A stretch of DNA of 64,000 nt from Anaerocolumna sp. AGMB13025 (GTDB lineage Bacteria; Bacillota; Clostridia; Lachnospirales; Lachnospiraceae), in assembly GCF_029689925.1 (NCBI RefSeq), contig NZ_CP121445.1, positions 6,320,501 through 6,384,500 on the forward strand, given 5' to 3'. The position numbers and the translations under genes are program-made. The notes below the pieces were generated by a model. It searched no databases. It saw nothing but the letters and a program-made list of their open reading frames with translations, and was not told the origin of the DNA. Positions 28,644-37,991 of this stretch are shown one piece after another (within the stretch, counting starts at the first letter, position 1; each line of letters opens with the position of its first letter).

Positions 28644-29579
28644 ATGTCTAAAAGCACCAAAATCATCTTATGTTATCCATTGTATCAAAATATTATTAAG
28701 CAGTATCTGAACCTTGATGAATTCAAGGAAAAAGCTACTGAAACTATGCGAAGCAAACGTGTTACGGTTACAGCTTTTTGTAACTACCTCGGTGATAATG
28801 GTATTAAATCCATTGATTTATGCTTACAGAAACATGTTGCGGGCTTTATGAAAAACATTTCATCACTTTCCACATCTACAAAAAGCGGAAAATCATTTAT
28901 TCTCCGGCATTTCTTTAACTTTCTTCATTCCCAGAATCTAATTCTTTATTCTGGTAGGGAGCTTTTCCCTGTTATCGTAACAAATAAACGTGACCGTATA
29001 CTATCATTTTATTCTGAAGAAGAAGTAAAGAGATTAGTTTCATGTATTGATAACAACACAATCAAGGGCAAACGGGATCTGATTGTCGTCCTTCTTGCAG
29101 CCGAACTGGGTATCCGGTCAGGCGATATCTGCAGATTAAAACTCTCTGATATCCATTGGGAACGCGGCACAATTGAATTCATCCAGTTTAAGACAGGTGT
29201 ATTTAACCAGCTCCCATTATTGGAAAATATAAAGTTTGCTTTCATTGATTATCTTCGTGGTTCCAGGCCTCCATGTAATTCTAATCTGCTTTTTATAGGC
29301 ATCAAGAATAACTATGGTATGATCTCTGCCGGTCAGATGCATTCTATTGTGTCAAAATATTTCAAGTCTTCCGGTGCCGACATATCAAAACGTAAACATG
29401 GTCCTCATGCTTTAAGACACTCATTAGCTAGTAATCTCTTACAGAAGAATACTCCTATGTATGTAATTAAAGATGTGCTTGGCCATACAAATCTCAATAC
29501 TACCAAGATTTATCTGAACATTGACTTTGATACTCTGAAGCATTTCGCATTGGAGGTTCCTGATGAAAATAAAAACTGA
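28644..29579 (+). CDS. Tyrosine recombinase, first of RIT-2 trio
   Basis: 311 residues from ATG 28644, which has AAAGGAGG upstream. N-terminal core-binding domain, then catalytic Arg in AELGIRSGDICRL, HxxR in HALRHSLASNLL, and His...Tyr in LGHTNLNTTKIYLNI. It is half the size of the first recombinases of RIT-1 and RIT-3. The stop overlaps the start of the next gene by 17 bp, showing coupled expression. Confidence 0.9.
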   Translation: MSKSTKIILCYPLYQNIIKQYLNLDEFKEKATETMRSKRVTVTAFCNYLGDNGIKSIDLCLQKHVAGFMKNISSLSTSTKSGKSFILRHFFNFLHSQNLILYSGRELFPVIVTNKRDRILSFYSEEEVKRLVSCIDNNTIKGKRDLIVVLLAAELGIRSGDICRLKLSDIHWERGTIEFIQFKTGVFNQLPLLENIKFAFIDYLRGSRPPCNSNLLFIGIKNNYGMISAGQMHSIVSKYFKSSGADISKRKHGPHALRHSLASNLLQKNTPMYVIKDVLGHTNLNTTKIYLNIDFDTLKHFALEVPDENKN

Positions 29580-30540
29580 TTATATATTTCCTGAACAATA
29601 CCGGCTTATGGCAGAGGAGTATATTTCATACAAGCATTCTCTTGGTTTTATTTTTGGTTATGATGACCAGAAGAAATGTGACCAGCTTCTCCGATATCTT
29701 TATACTAATTCACCTACTAACGATGTAACAGACCTGACGAATAAGCTAGTTGATGGATACTTGGAACAATTCAATGGTTCAAAACCTAGGACTGTCCATG
29801 CAAATCAATCCTATATTAGGCAGTATGGACTGTTTTTAAAACAGCGAGGCTATGCTCCATACATATATCCGGCTACACTTATTCGGTGTCCAAAAGATTT
29901 TACTCCCTATATTTTCTCAAAAGCAGAAATTTATAGGATATTCAATTGTGCGGATCAGATTGGTCCTAATAAGAACAAGTTCGTGAATACTCCTTATATA
30001 TATCCTGCAATTCATCGGCTGCTTTATGCCTCCGGCTCACGTATAGGGGAAACTGTGAGCCTAAAAACAGAAGATGTCAACCTATCTGATGGAATCATCA
30101 CATTCCATAACGGTAAGAACAACGTTTCGCGTATGCTTCCTATATCAGATTCTCTTACAGCATATCTCAGGAAGTATGATTCGCGGGTTGACCGAACCGG
30201 AAATGCTTACTTTTTTCCTTCTCTTAACGGGGAATGCTATTCGCCTATTACCATACGGAACACATTCAGGAAGCTTATGATTCAAGCTAAAATATCGATA
30301 CTGCCAACAGGAAATTATCCTAGAATACATGACCTGCGTCATACTTTTGCAGTACATTCATTAGAGCAATCCATTGACCAGGGATTGGATCCGTATTGTT
30401 CGCTTCCCTCTCTGAGCACATATATGGGGCACAGGGGGGTAGAATCAACTGAATATTATCTGCGCCTGACAAAACATTATTTTATAAATGTTCTCCACTA
30501 TACGCAGACTCAGGCTGATATCATTTTTCCGGAGGTATGA
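29563..30540 (+). CDS. Tyrosine recombinase, second of RIT-2 trio
   Basis: 325 residues. Catalytic Arg in YASGSRIGETVSL, HxxR in HDLRHTFAVHSLEQ, final YMGHRGVESTEYYLRL with Tyr. The YISYKHSLGFIFGYDDQ start is typical of the second protein of such trios (compare EKKEAGFIYES in RIT-3 RitB). Tightly coupled to the genes on both sides (17-bp overlap, 6-bp gap). Confidence 0.9.
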   Translation: MKIKTDYIFPEQYRLMAEEYISYKHSLGFIFGYDDQKKCDQLLRYLYTNSPTNDVTDLTNKLVDGYLEQFNGSKPRTVHANQSYIRQYGLFLKQRGYAPYIYPATLIRCPKDFTPYIFSKAEIYRIFNCADQIGPNKNKFVNTPYIYPAIHRLLYASGSRIGETVSLKTEDVNLSDGIITFHNGKNNVSRMLPISDSLTAYLRKYDSRVDRTGNAYFFPSLNGECYSPITIRNTFRKLMIQAKISILPTGNYPRIHDLRHTFAVHSLEQSIDQGLDPYCSLPSLSTYMGHRGVESTEYYLRLTKHYFINVLHYTQTQADIIFPEV

Positions 30541-30546
30541 ATAGTC

Positions 30547-31557
30547 ATGAACACATCATTAACAACACTTATCACAGCTTTTTTTACAGCTTATCTTCCA
30601 AATGTCGTTGGGTATTCAGAAAATACCATCAAATCTTATCGGGACACATTTGTCTTACTATTTAGCTTTGCTGACGAAAAGCATCTTTGCCCGAGAGGTC
30701 GCGTTAACACTGATATTTTTTGCAAGGAAAATATCATAAACTTTCTTGAATGGTTGGAATCCAGTCGGAACGCCAGTGTTTCGACCAGAAATCAGAGGCT
30801 TGCTGCCCTAAAGTCGTTCTGTAAATGTGCGTCCTCAAACGCAATCGAATATCTTGATATATTTCAGCAGGTTCTTGATATCAAACCGAAGAAAGGTCTA
30901 TCAAAAACGGTTGACTATCTGAGCGTTGATGCAGTAGCGTTATTAATTAAAAAACCCGATTCCAGTACGCATAATGGTATCAGAGATTTGGCATTATTAT
31001 CACTTTTATACGAATCCGGATGCAGAGTACAGGAAATCATTGATGTAAAGTCAGGCAACATATCATATAATGCTCCTGCAACTATCACTGTAATCGGCAA
31101 AGGCAATAAGGTTCGCATTATTCCTCTCAGTCCAAATGTGACTGCTATAATTGGCAGGTATGTTAAAACATATCGGATATCCAATCCGGAGCAACACTTA
31201 TTTACCAATCACCATAAAGATCCATTAACCCGCTCCGGGGTAACATATATTTTGCGAAAGTATGCGGTGAAAGCAAAGCAAGAAGAGTCAGCATTGTTTG
31301 GTAATACGAAAGTTCATCCCCATGTTCTAAGGCATTCCAAAGCAATGCATCTTCTTGAAAGCGGTGTAAATTTAATCTATATAAGGGATTTCCTGGGACA
31401 TTCATCTGTTACAACTACAGAAATTTATGCAAAATCAAATCCCGAAATCAAGCGTAAATATTTAGAAGCGGCTGCATTAAATATTGATTCGGCAATCAAT
31501 AAATACTCTGAAAAAGAGAAACAGACTCTTCTGGACTGGTTAAGAAAAAGCATCTAA
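30547..31557 (+). CDS. Tyrosine recombinase, third of RIT-2 trio
   Basis: 336 residues, XerC/D-like. Catalytic Arg in YESGCRVQEIIDV, HxxR in HVLRHSKAMHLLES, LGHSSVTTTEIYAKS with Tyr. It ends about 60 bp before the right terminal repeat of the element. All three proteins of RIT-2 appear intact, so this copy could still move. Confidence 0.9.
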   Translation: MNTSLTTLITAFFTAYLPNVVGYSENTIKSYRDTFVLLFSFADEKHLCPRGRVNTDIFCKENIINFLEWLESSRNASVSTRNQRLAALKSFCKCASSNAIEYLDIFQQVLDIKPKKGLSKTVDYLSVDAVALLIKKPDSSTHNGIRDLALLSLLYESGCRVQEIIDVKSGNISYNAPATITVIGKGNKVRIIPLSPNVTAIIGRYVKTYRISNPEQHLFTNHHKDPLTRSGVTYILRKYAVKAKQEESALFGNTKVHPHVLRHSKAMHLLESGVNLIYIRDFLGHSSVTTTEIYAKSNPEIKRKYLEAAALNIDSAINKYSEKEKQTLLDWLRKSI

Positions 31558-31668
31558 ATATTATGCAAAGTTTCGATTACGGGAATCTCTTTATTTAGTG
31601 AAGGAATCCCTTTTTCTTTACATAATAAAACACTCTACATAAGATGAATTATGTGAAGCTTCACATAA

Positions 31669-32403
31669 CTCATCACAGTGAACGATATCTCTGGCAAGCA
31701 GTTCCTTTCGAAGATGTTCTGTTATTGGAAGGAGATAATCCTCTGAACACCGAATTACCCAATTAGCCATAGTTGCCCTTGATAGGGAGATGCCAAGTTG
31801 TTCCCAGTCTTTTTCCTGACGATAAAGTGGAACACTGTTTACATACTTTTGATACATTACATTTGCCACCGAACTTGGAGAGGCAAGAGAATGATTCATT
31901 AAAGAAGTAGGAGTATCTGCCTTCTGAATATAAGGATGAGCTGTGTGCTTGCACTTAGGACATTCATAAGCCATTCTGACATAACGAACGATTTGAAGCT
32001 TAGCTGGGATGTATTCCAACTCCTCACGGACTGTTTCCTTACCAATCGGCTTAAGCTCAGTGCCGCACTGAAGGCAATGCATATCTTCTTTCGAAGATTC
32101 ACAAAGGATTTCCCGAACAGGAAGGTCTTTGATTAGTTCTTCGCGTTTGCGCTTAGAATGAACTCGTGTATATCCATCTACTTCCTTTTTGATTGGTTCA
32201 TGGATGGAAGAATCCGCTTCTATTTCCGCTTCATTAAAAAGAGAGATCTGTCCAACGATTTCATCCTTAGGAGTCTTCTCGCTAGAAGAACCAAACTTTT
32301 CTTTGCGGAGAAGCAAAACTATCTCAGTAAGGTTGTTCACCTGGGTCTGCAGATTCTTTATTGTATTTTCAAGGTGCTCTATATAAGCATCTTTTTGATT
32401 CAT
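31669..32403 (-). pseudogene. tnpC: IS66 transposase tnpC, N-terminal fragment
   Basis: An N-terminal coiled coil (LENTIKNLQTQVNNLTEIVL), the LRKEKFGSSSEKT element, a zinc-ribbon-like CLQCGTEL...YECPKCKHTAHP, and the start of the catalytic core up to DIVHCDE. RIT-2 interrupts right after the Asp-Glu pair; the open frame then runs through the RIT end to a stop at 31618. The missing continuation TPVQVLNE is at 28512. Confidence 0.92.
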
Positions 32404-32497
32404 ATTTTATTAATTCCTTATCGTTTTTGATAAGATAATTATACCATAAAATATACCAGAAATCCAGCAAATATGCGGTTTCAAGCTATATTTATCA

Positions 32498-32812
32498 TTA
32501 ACAGAACGCACCTGGAAGTGCCGGTTTAATTGCACCTTTTTGCTCTATTTCAAGACCCTCCATTAGCCACCTGAATTCTTGCCAGCTAATGGGACGGACT
32601 TCTGCTTCATGACGTGGCCATTTGAAGTTGCCGTTTTCTAATCGTTTGTATAGAAGAACAAAACCATCACCTTCCCACAGGAGAGCTTTCATACGATTTC
32701 TCTGTCTTCCACAAAAAAGGAAGAGACATTTTGAAAACGGATCCAGGTGAAACTGTTCTTGGACAATGGCAGCAAGTCCATCGATGGACTTACGCATATC
32801 CGTATACCCACA
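32498..32812 (-). pseudogene. tnpB: IS66 tnpB (Orf2), C-terminal part, cut by RIT-3
   Basis: Reads GYTDMRKSIDGLAAIVQEQF, LFLFCGRQRNRMKALLWEGDG and RPISWQEFRWLMEGLEIEQK, the typical IS66 Orf2. The first 14 codons (MLGDISRAEHIYLA) are on the far side of RIT-3 at 36971-37012. Together the parts make 118 residues, the normal length. It has no start here unless the internal Met near 32797 is used. Confidence 0.92.
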
Positions 32813-32973
32813 TTATTCTAATGATAGGATAATGTGGATTATTCTCAGGATATTTTTATCCTCATCTTTTTTGAAAATCCTGAATTTTTAAGCTGTTTTG
32901 TTTTAAAGTATGAGGATAAAAAATTCTGTGCAATAATGAAATCACTATAAATTTCCGAAAGGATGGTGATTTC

Positions 32974-34884
32974 ATGGATTATCATGTAACCGTTGACAAA
33001 GTAATGTCTCTATTAAAAGAAAAGGAGGTATGTTCCAGCAGTCAGAAATCTCATAAAGAGTGCTATTTTTCTCTTGGATCATTCTTAGAGCAAACAGGAC
33101 AAGAATACTCAGAAACATTGAGAAATGAATGGCTTTCACTGATCCTAAATGAATATCCAAGACAAAGATGTATGGTATGGAATCAATATATCTTTCAACT
33201 GGAAGAGATGTCGGCAACTGGCACTGTATCCGACCGGCGTTTATATCTCAACCGCTCGAATTATAATAAACTTCCAGATACACTGAAGTGTGACCTGAAT
33301 ATCTATCTTGAGGATTGTCGAGGCAGATATACTGCCCGTAACTGGGAACTGACACGCATCTTTTGCTCGGAGGCACTCTTGTTTCTTTTTGATAATGGCA
33401 TTATTGATATCAGGAAGATTACTTACCAGACTATTATAAATCTGATAGAGATGGATATGTATTGTTCCCAAGAGACCAGAACGATTATTCTTAGGCACAC
33501 CGCCACCATGATGTCGTTTTTTGGGCAGAAAGGCATGTGTCCAGCCGGGTTCAACATTCTTCTCGATAGTCAGACCTATCCGCATGTAGGGATACTGGCT
33601 GGATTTTCTGACACGAATCAATGTATGATTGAGAATAACCGGCATCAAAGCGAGGATTTTCCTACTAATGAATATCGAGAGACAATCGAACCGTTCATAG
33701 AGACTTTAAAAAAACACGGATATGTCGGAACAACACTGTATCTGGCCAGGCATTCTCTGACTGCTCTTTATCTATTTCTGGATATCCATAAGCTTGGATA
33801 TCATCCCGAAATCATGTGGGCCTGGTTTTCTGAAATCCGCAAAGGGATGGGACACTCATGGCTGCACTGGCGCAGGATATTGAAGTGTTATGAGGAATAC
33901 ACGATGTTGGGGGATATCATGCCGGACGGGAAATACCGATACGCCCCCAGTTCGCTGGAAATGCTTCCGGATTGGTGCCGACAGGCTATTGACCCCTTTC
34001 TTGAACAAAAGAAACGGGAGTTCCGGGCAGAAGGGACAATCAGAGCTTATCAGTATTCCTGCATCCGGTTCTGCCGGTTCCTGATAGGGCACGGCTATGA
34101 TAGTTTTGAACCACTCTCGCCTGCCGCTGTGAAAGAATTCGGTCATCAGGATTTCTACACAACGTTTCGTGGACGCTCCGGATGCTTTACGATTGTAAGG
34201 GGATTTCTCCGGTTCCTTGGCGAGAACGGGTATATCATGGGCACTGCACTGCATAACTGTCTGTTCTCCGGAAGCGCTCCTGAGGAAAAACTGGTTGATG
34301 TATTGTCTGATGAGCAGCTCCGAAAGATTGCGGATTTCCGCTCATCACATCAGGAACCGATAGAGCTCCGAGATACGGCAATGGTCATGCTTGGTGTGAA
34401 GATGGGGTTCAGGGCATCTGATGTTCTTGATCTTGAATTCGGGAACATCAACTGGGGCAGGCGTGAGATATCAATCGTTATGGACAAGACCAGAACGCAG
34501 ATTACACTGCCAATGCCTGTTGATGTTGGAAATGCCATATATACATATATCTGTAATGGCAGACCGCATTCAGATGACCGACGCATCTTTATCCGCACGA
34601 AAGCACCTTATGGAAAACTAACAGGAAAAATCTGCACCAAAGCCCTTTATAGGATTCTTCCGGAAAGAAGAGCAATGATAGGAGGCGGTTTTCATGTGAC
34701 TCGCAGGACATTTGCAACGAACCTGCTAAGGAATCAAGCGGGAATAGATACAGTGATGGATGCCCTTGGACACAGGGATCCTACAAGTGTTATGAAATAC
34801 CTTCTTCTTGATGATGAAAGAAGCCGCAGCTGTGCGTTGTCTTTAGCAGATGCCGGGATTCCGATGAAGGGAGGTCTGGCATGA
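32974..34884 (+). CDS. Tyrosine recombinase RitA of RIT-3
   Basis: 636 residues with a long N-terminal half. Catalytic Arg in KMGFRASDVLDLEFG, HxxR in HVTRRTFATNLL, LGHRDPTSVMKYLLLDDE with Tyr. AAAGGATGG lies before the ATG. The same architecture as RitA of RIT-1. The stop overlaps the start of RitB by 4 bp. Confidence 0.92.
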   Translation: MDYHVTVDKVMSLLKEKEVCSSSQKSHKECYFSLGSFLEQTGQEYSETLRNEWLSLILNEYPRQRCMVWNQYIFQLEEMSATGTVSDRRLYLNRSNYNKLPDTLKCDLNIYLEDCRGRYTARNWELTRIFCSEALLFLFDNGIIDIRKITYQTIINLIEMDMYCSQETRTIILRHTATMMSFFGQKGMCPAGFNILLDSQTYPHVGILAGFSDTNQCMIENNRHQSEDFPTNEYRETIEPFIETLKKHGYVGTTLYLARHSLTALYLFLDIHKLGYHPEIMWAWFSEIRKGMGHSWLHWRRILKCYEEYTMLGDIMPDGKYRYAPSSLEMLPDWCRQAIDPFLEQKKREFRAEGTIRAYQYSCIRFCRFLIGHGYDSFEPLSPAAVKEFGHQDFYTTFRGRSGCFTIVRGFLRFLGENGYIMGTALHNCLFSGSAPEEKLVDVLSDEQLRKIADFRSSHQEPIELRDTAMVMLGVKMGFRASDVLDLEFGNINWGRREISIVMDKTRTQITLPMPVDVGNAIYTYICNGRPHSDDRRIFIRTKAPYGKLTGKICTKALYRILPERRAMIGGGFHVTRRTFATNLLRNQAGIDTVMDALGHRDPTSVMKYLLLDDERSRSCALSLADAGIPMKGGLA

Positions 34885-35864
34885 AGATAGCAGGATATCA
34901 ATATCAGAGCTGTTTCGGATCTTACATTGAACAGTTTGTGCATGAGAAAAAAGAAGCTGGCTTCATCTATGAATCAGAAGAATGGTTACTAAAGCACTTT
35001 GATGTATTCTGTTTCCAAAAAGGAATATCAGAACCACTCATTAGCAAAGAGCTTGTGGCAGAATGGGGAACGCTGAAGGATAATGAGGAAATGGTCACCT
35101 GTTCAAAGCGGATATCGGTCGTCCGCCAGCTTGGATTATATATGATCTCGCTGGGGATGGAAGCCTACACTCCGAACCGATTCTATAAAGCGGCCAAGAA
35201 GGTAGTACATATCTTTTCAGATGAGGAGATCATATCTGTTTTCAAGGTCATTGATGAATACGTACCTGCTGTGTCTGGTGTTTCTTTTCATCGGCTTGCT
35301 GTAGAGTACAAGGCGATCTTCCGTCTGATCTACTGCTGTGGTCTTCGTATATCAGAGGCTCGCAACTTATGTAACGATGATGTAGACTTGAAGCATGGGA
35401 CCATCCGGATCCTACACTCCAAAGGTCACAAAGACCGCGTGGTCTATCTTGCAGATGATCTTACAGAATTACTTCGAGAGTATTCCTTGATTCTATCATC
35501 CGTGTTTCACTGCCAGTCAGTCTGGTTCTTTCCGGCCAGAGAATCGGAAAAACAGCTCAGCACCGTAACGATCGGCAAACGTTTCCGTGAAAGTTGGGCA
35601 AAAACTCCATTTGCAGAAAACTGCGACCGGAATCCGACGGTTCATTGCCTTAGGCACAGCTTTGTCGTTAAACGGATGAACATGTGGATGGAGGAAGGAG
35701 TTTCTCTCAAAGAGATGCTTCCGTTCCTGAGTAAATATCTCGGACATACAAGTCCGGATGAGACGTTCTACTACTATCATCAGATTGATTCAGCGTTCCG
35801 CATCATACGCTGCCGGGACAAGAGTTCAGTAAAAGTGATTCCGGAGGTGCCATCTGATGAGTAA
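34881..35864 (+). CDS. Tyrosine recombinase RitB of RIT-3
   Basis: 327 residues. FVHEKKEAGFIYESEEWLLK at the N-terminus; catalytic Arg in YCCGLRISEARNL, HxxR in HCLRHSFVVKRM, YLGHTSPDETFYYYHQ with Tyr. Its N-terminal 150 residues are the template for the first half of the chimera at 26691. Overlaps both neighbours (4 and 8 bp). Confidence 0.92.
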   Translation: MKIAGYQYQSCFGSYIEQFVHEKKEAGFIYESEEWLLKHFDVFCFQKGISEPLISKELVAEWGTLKDNEEMVTCSKRISVVRQLGLYMISLGMEAYTPNRFYKAAKKVVHIFSDEEIISVFKVIDEYVPAVSGVSFHRLAVEYKAIFRLIYCCGLRISEARNLCNDDVDLKHGTIRILHSKGHKDRVVYLADDLTELLREYSLILSSVFHCQSVWFFPARESEKQLSTVTIGKRFRESWAKTPFAENCDRNPTVHCLRHSFVVKRMNMWMEEGVSLKEMLPFLSKYLGHTSPDETFYYYHQIDSAFRIIRCRDKSSVKVIPEVPSDE

Positions 35865-36879
35865 GAAAGAAAAGATGAAAAAGCTGTTCTTCTCAAGGAC
35901 ATTGGATTTCTTGGATCATTATCTGCCTGAGCAAGCAATGAAAAGCAGCAATACAATCGAGACATACCGGGATGCACTGACTGTATTCAGAAGATATATC
36001 TCTGATGCACTCCATCTGTCTATCCGGTCATTCTGCCTTGAAGACTGTACGCATGATCTTCTGCTCGAATATCTGCGTTTCCTGAATGCAAAGGGAAATG
36101 CGGCCAGCACCTGTAATAACAGGCTTGCTGCCATCAGGGCATATCTATGGTATGTTGCAGATGGAGATATTTCGTTGCAGTCAGTAGCACTGGCAGCTTC
36201 GCACGTTCCTTTTCTGAAAGTGCCAAAGCTGACACGGGAGATCATAGAGGAAGAAGATCTTTCAGCACTTTTGTCGGCGCCAGCGAATACTAAGATGGGA
36301 AAACGTGACAGGATAATCCTGATACTTCTGTATGATTCAGCCGTTAGGGTATCTGAGCTGTTATCACTTGATATGCGAAGCGTAAACCTGGAAGCGGCTA
36401 TCCCGTATATCCGGATCTATGGAAAAGGCGATAAAGAGCGGATCGTTGCACTTACGGACATCACTTCTGGGCATCTGAAAGACTACATGAAGATATATCA
36501 TCCTGAAAAAGAGGCAGCTGCTCCATTAATCTACACGGTCATTAAAGGCCACCGTGAGCGAATGTCTGTAGGGAATGTTGAGCGGATCATAAAGAAATAT
36601 GCGGAGCAGATACGGCCAGAACATCCAAACCTACCAAAAAGCTGCTACCCTCACATGGTTCGCAGAACAAGAGCCACAAATCTGTATCAGGATGGGACAG
36701 AACTAGAACTAATCTCAAGAATACTTGGCCACTCATCGACTGAAACGACCCGGATTTACGCTATCCCGTCGGTTGAAATGATGCGTAAAGCGATGGAGAC
36801 CGGAAAACTGTCGACAAACGAAGTACCACAATGGCCAGATGATGAGGCAGAGATGGCTCGTCTGTGTGGTCTACGTTAA
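35857..36879 (+). CDS. Tyrosine recombinase RitC of RIT-3
   Basis: 340 residues. Catalytic Arg in YDSAVRVSELLSL, HxxR in HMVRRTRATNLYQ, LGHSSTETTRIYAIPS with Tyr, and a conserved tail WPDDEAEMARLCGLR shared with the RIT-1 chimera. It contains the YLWYVADGDI segment at which the RIT-1 fusion begins. It ends about 55 bp before the right terminal repeat. Confidence 0.92.
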   Translation: MSKKEKMKKLFFSRTLDFLDHYLPEQAMKSSNTIETYRDALTVFRRYISDALHLSIRSFCLEDCTHDLLLEYLRFLNAKGNAASTCNNRLAAIRAYLWYVADGDISLQSVALAASHVPFLKVPKLTREIIEEEDLSALLSAPANTKMGKRDRIILILLYDSAVRVSELLSLDMRSVNLEAAIPYIRIYGKGDKERIVALTDITSGHLKDYMKIYHPEKEAAAPLIYTVIKGHRERMSVGNVERIIKKYAEQIRPEHPNLPKSCYPHMVRRTRATNLYQDGTELELISRILGHSSTETTRIYAIPSVEMMRKAMETGKLSTNEVPQWPDDEAEMARLCGLR

Positions 36880-36970
36880 AAAAATTATCCTCATCTTTTT
36901 CTGAAAAAACAAAGCAGGTAGGCCATTTCTTGGAAAGATGAGGATAAAAATATCCTGAGAATAATCCACA

Positions 36971-37012
36971 AGCCAGATAGATATGCTCCGCGCGTGAGAT
37001 ATCACCTAACAT
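36971..37012 (-). pseudogene. tnpB: IS66 tnpB, first 14 codons
   Basis: Reads MLGDISRAEHIYLA, then enters the RIT-3 end. The frame stays open into the element to 36761 but that extension is not a real protein. It overlaps the tnpA stop by 7 bp, as usual in IS66. Confidence 0.85.
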
Positions 37013-37377
37013 AATTGTTTTATCTCCACTAATACAGAATGGATAAGTTCAGCTGTAGCAGTGTTATTGAATCCGATATCAATTCCATTAACAGACAGCG
37101 TTACATCCGTAGTCGTATTTCTCTGTGGAATCGGAAGCCTAGCAAAAACAGTGTTGTCCTGAGGAGAAGCAGGCAGGATTGCACTTCCTGTTTTGATTAT
37201 AGGAAGTGTTTCTAATGTTTTAAGACGTATTTTCTTTAACCAGTAGTAATAACTTCCCTCAAGGATACCGTTTTGCTGACACCACTGTCTAACAGGAAGT
37301 CCGCTAGTTGTGCATTCTTTAATAATGGAAGACCATTTCTGTGAACTATAATGATTCTTTACTTCTTGGGTCATCAC
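37006..37377 (-). CDS. tnpA: IS66 tnpA (Orf1), small helix-turn-helix protein
   Basis: 123 residues. SQKWSSIIKECTTSGLPVRQ and WCQQNGILEGSYYYWLKKIR form the helix-turn-helix typical of IS66 Orf1. AAGGAGG is upstream of the start. It is the only intact gene of the IS66 element. Confidence 0.92.
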   Translation of the reverse strand: MMTQEVKNHYSSQKWSSIIKECTTSGLPVRQWCQQNGILEGSYYYWLKKIRLKTLETLPIIKTGSAILPASPQDNTVFARLPIPQRNTTTDVTLSVNGIDIGFNNTATAELIHSVLVEIKQLC

Positions 37378-37490
37378 TTAAAAACCTCCTTGTAGTATTT
37401 TGAGAAGCTCAAAATACTTGTAATAGTAATTTAAGTGATTATCTCATAAAAGTGATATATTTAATATCCACAATCTTATTTGACGGTTAC

Positions 37491-37991
37491 TTTGTAGTTC
37501 TGTTATAGTATATAAAATGATAGTAAAACATAAAAAAGCATCTTTCGAACTAAAGTTATTATCTTAGTTCTAAAGACGCTTTCCCCTGACAGGTTTCAAT
37601 AGCTATTCACACTGAATTGGTAATTAAAGTATTAACCTAATATAATAAATCATTCATAAGTATAAAATTAAATTTAACTTACTAATAACTTCATAAAGTT
37701 CTGCTTGCTATATTCTAATTTCCGATTAAAAAAAACTATTTTTTAGCTTCTACATCTAAACTGTCTACCTAAAGACATAATGTATTTCAAATCAGGTAAC
37801 GCATTCACGGAAATTTTCAACAACAATTTGACCCGATTTGCCTTTTTATCGTTAATGTAAATATAAACCATTCTTGACACAATAATTGCTATAATATTAA
37901 AAGCACTAACGAATTAAGTTTTCCGACTCTTCGTTAATGCCCATTTCTAATATGTACTATTACTCCTTCGTAGTCCGATAGCCAAAAAATA
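37491..37991. other. Gap between IS66 and the Tn7-like module, holding a structured noncoding block
   Basis: 37535-37582 can form a long hairpin (AAAGCATCTTT with AAAGACGCTTT, plus an inner GAACTAA/TTAGTTC stem). It is followed by TGACAGG...ATAGCTATTC and GGTAATTAAAGTATT (37619-37633). A related block with the same order occurs at 45882-45990. The remaining 350 bp are AT-rich and show nothing recognisable, though they should contain the end of the tniQ transcript. Confidence 0.6.

Larger units (their letters stand above)
28513..31674 (+). mobile_element. RIT element 2 (complete trio)
   Basis: Inserted in IS66 tnpC at CTCATC, which is present at both edges (28513-28518 and 31669-31674). The terminal inverted repeats are 27 bp with two mismatches (28519-28545 and 31616-31642, TTATGTAGAGT...TTATGTAAAG). 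The right repeat is followed by a 32-bp palindrome (31643-31674: GATGA, a TTATGTGAAGC/TTCACATAA centre, TCATC). It carries three tyrosine recombinases in tandem on the plus strand. Ends and proteins differ from those of RIT-1 and RIT-3, so it is a separate lineage. Confidence 0.85.
32808..36970 (+). mobile_element. RIT element 3 (complete trio, large RitA)
   Basis: Inserted in IS66 tnpB at CCACA, present at both edges (32808-32812 and 36966-36970). Perfect 37-bp terminal inverted repeats at 32833-32869 and 36934-36970 (including ATTATTCTCAGG and TATCCTCATCTTT). On the left an additional palindrome, CCACATTAT...ATAATGTGG (32808-32837), precedes the repeat. Each end also holds a second, inverted TATCCTCAT-type copy, so both ends can fold. 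It is noticeably richer in GC than its surroundings, which points to recent arrival from another genome. Confidence 0.88.
24338..37490 (-). mobile_element. IS66-family element enlarged by three internal RIT insertions
   Basis: Perfect 16-bp inverted ends, GTAACCGTCAAATAAG at 24338-24353 and its complement at 37475-37490. The genes run on the minus strand in IS66 order: tnpA (37006-37377), tnpB and tnpC. Removing the three inserts (24650-27952, 28519-31674 with one core copy, 32813-36970) leaves about 2.5 kb, normal for IS66, with tnpB at 118 residues and tnpC at 514 codons. No 8-bp target duplication is present (TTTAAAAA left, TTTGTAGT right). Confidence 0.9.

Noticed and set aside
36761..36970. 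Minus-strand open frame extending from the tnpB start into RIT-3
   Set aside because: Only the first 14 codons are tnpB; the rest is RIT end DNA read by chance.
24330..37498. 8-bp target duplication for the IS66 element
   Set aside because: TTTAAAAA and TTTGTAGT do not match, so no duplication can be claimed.
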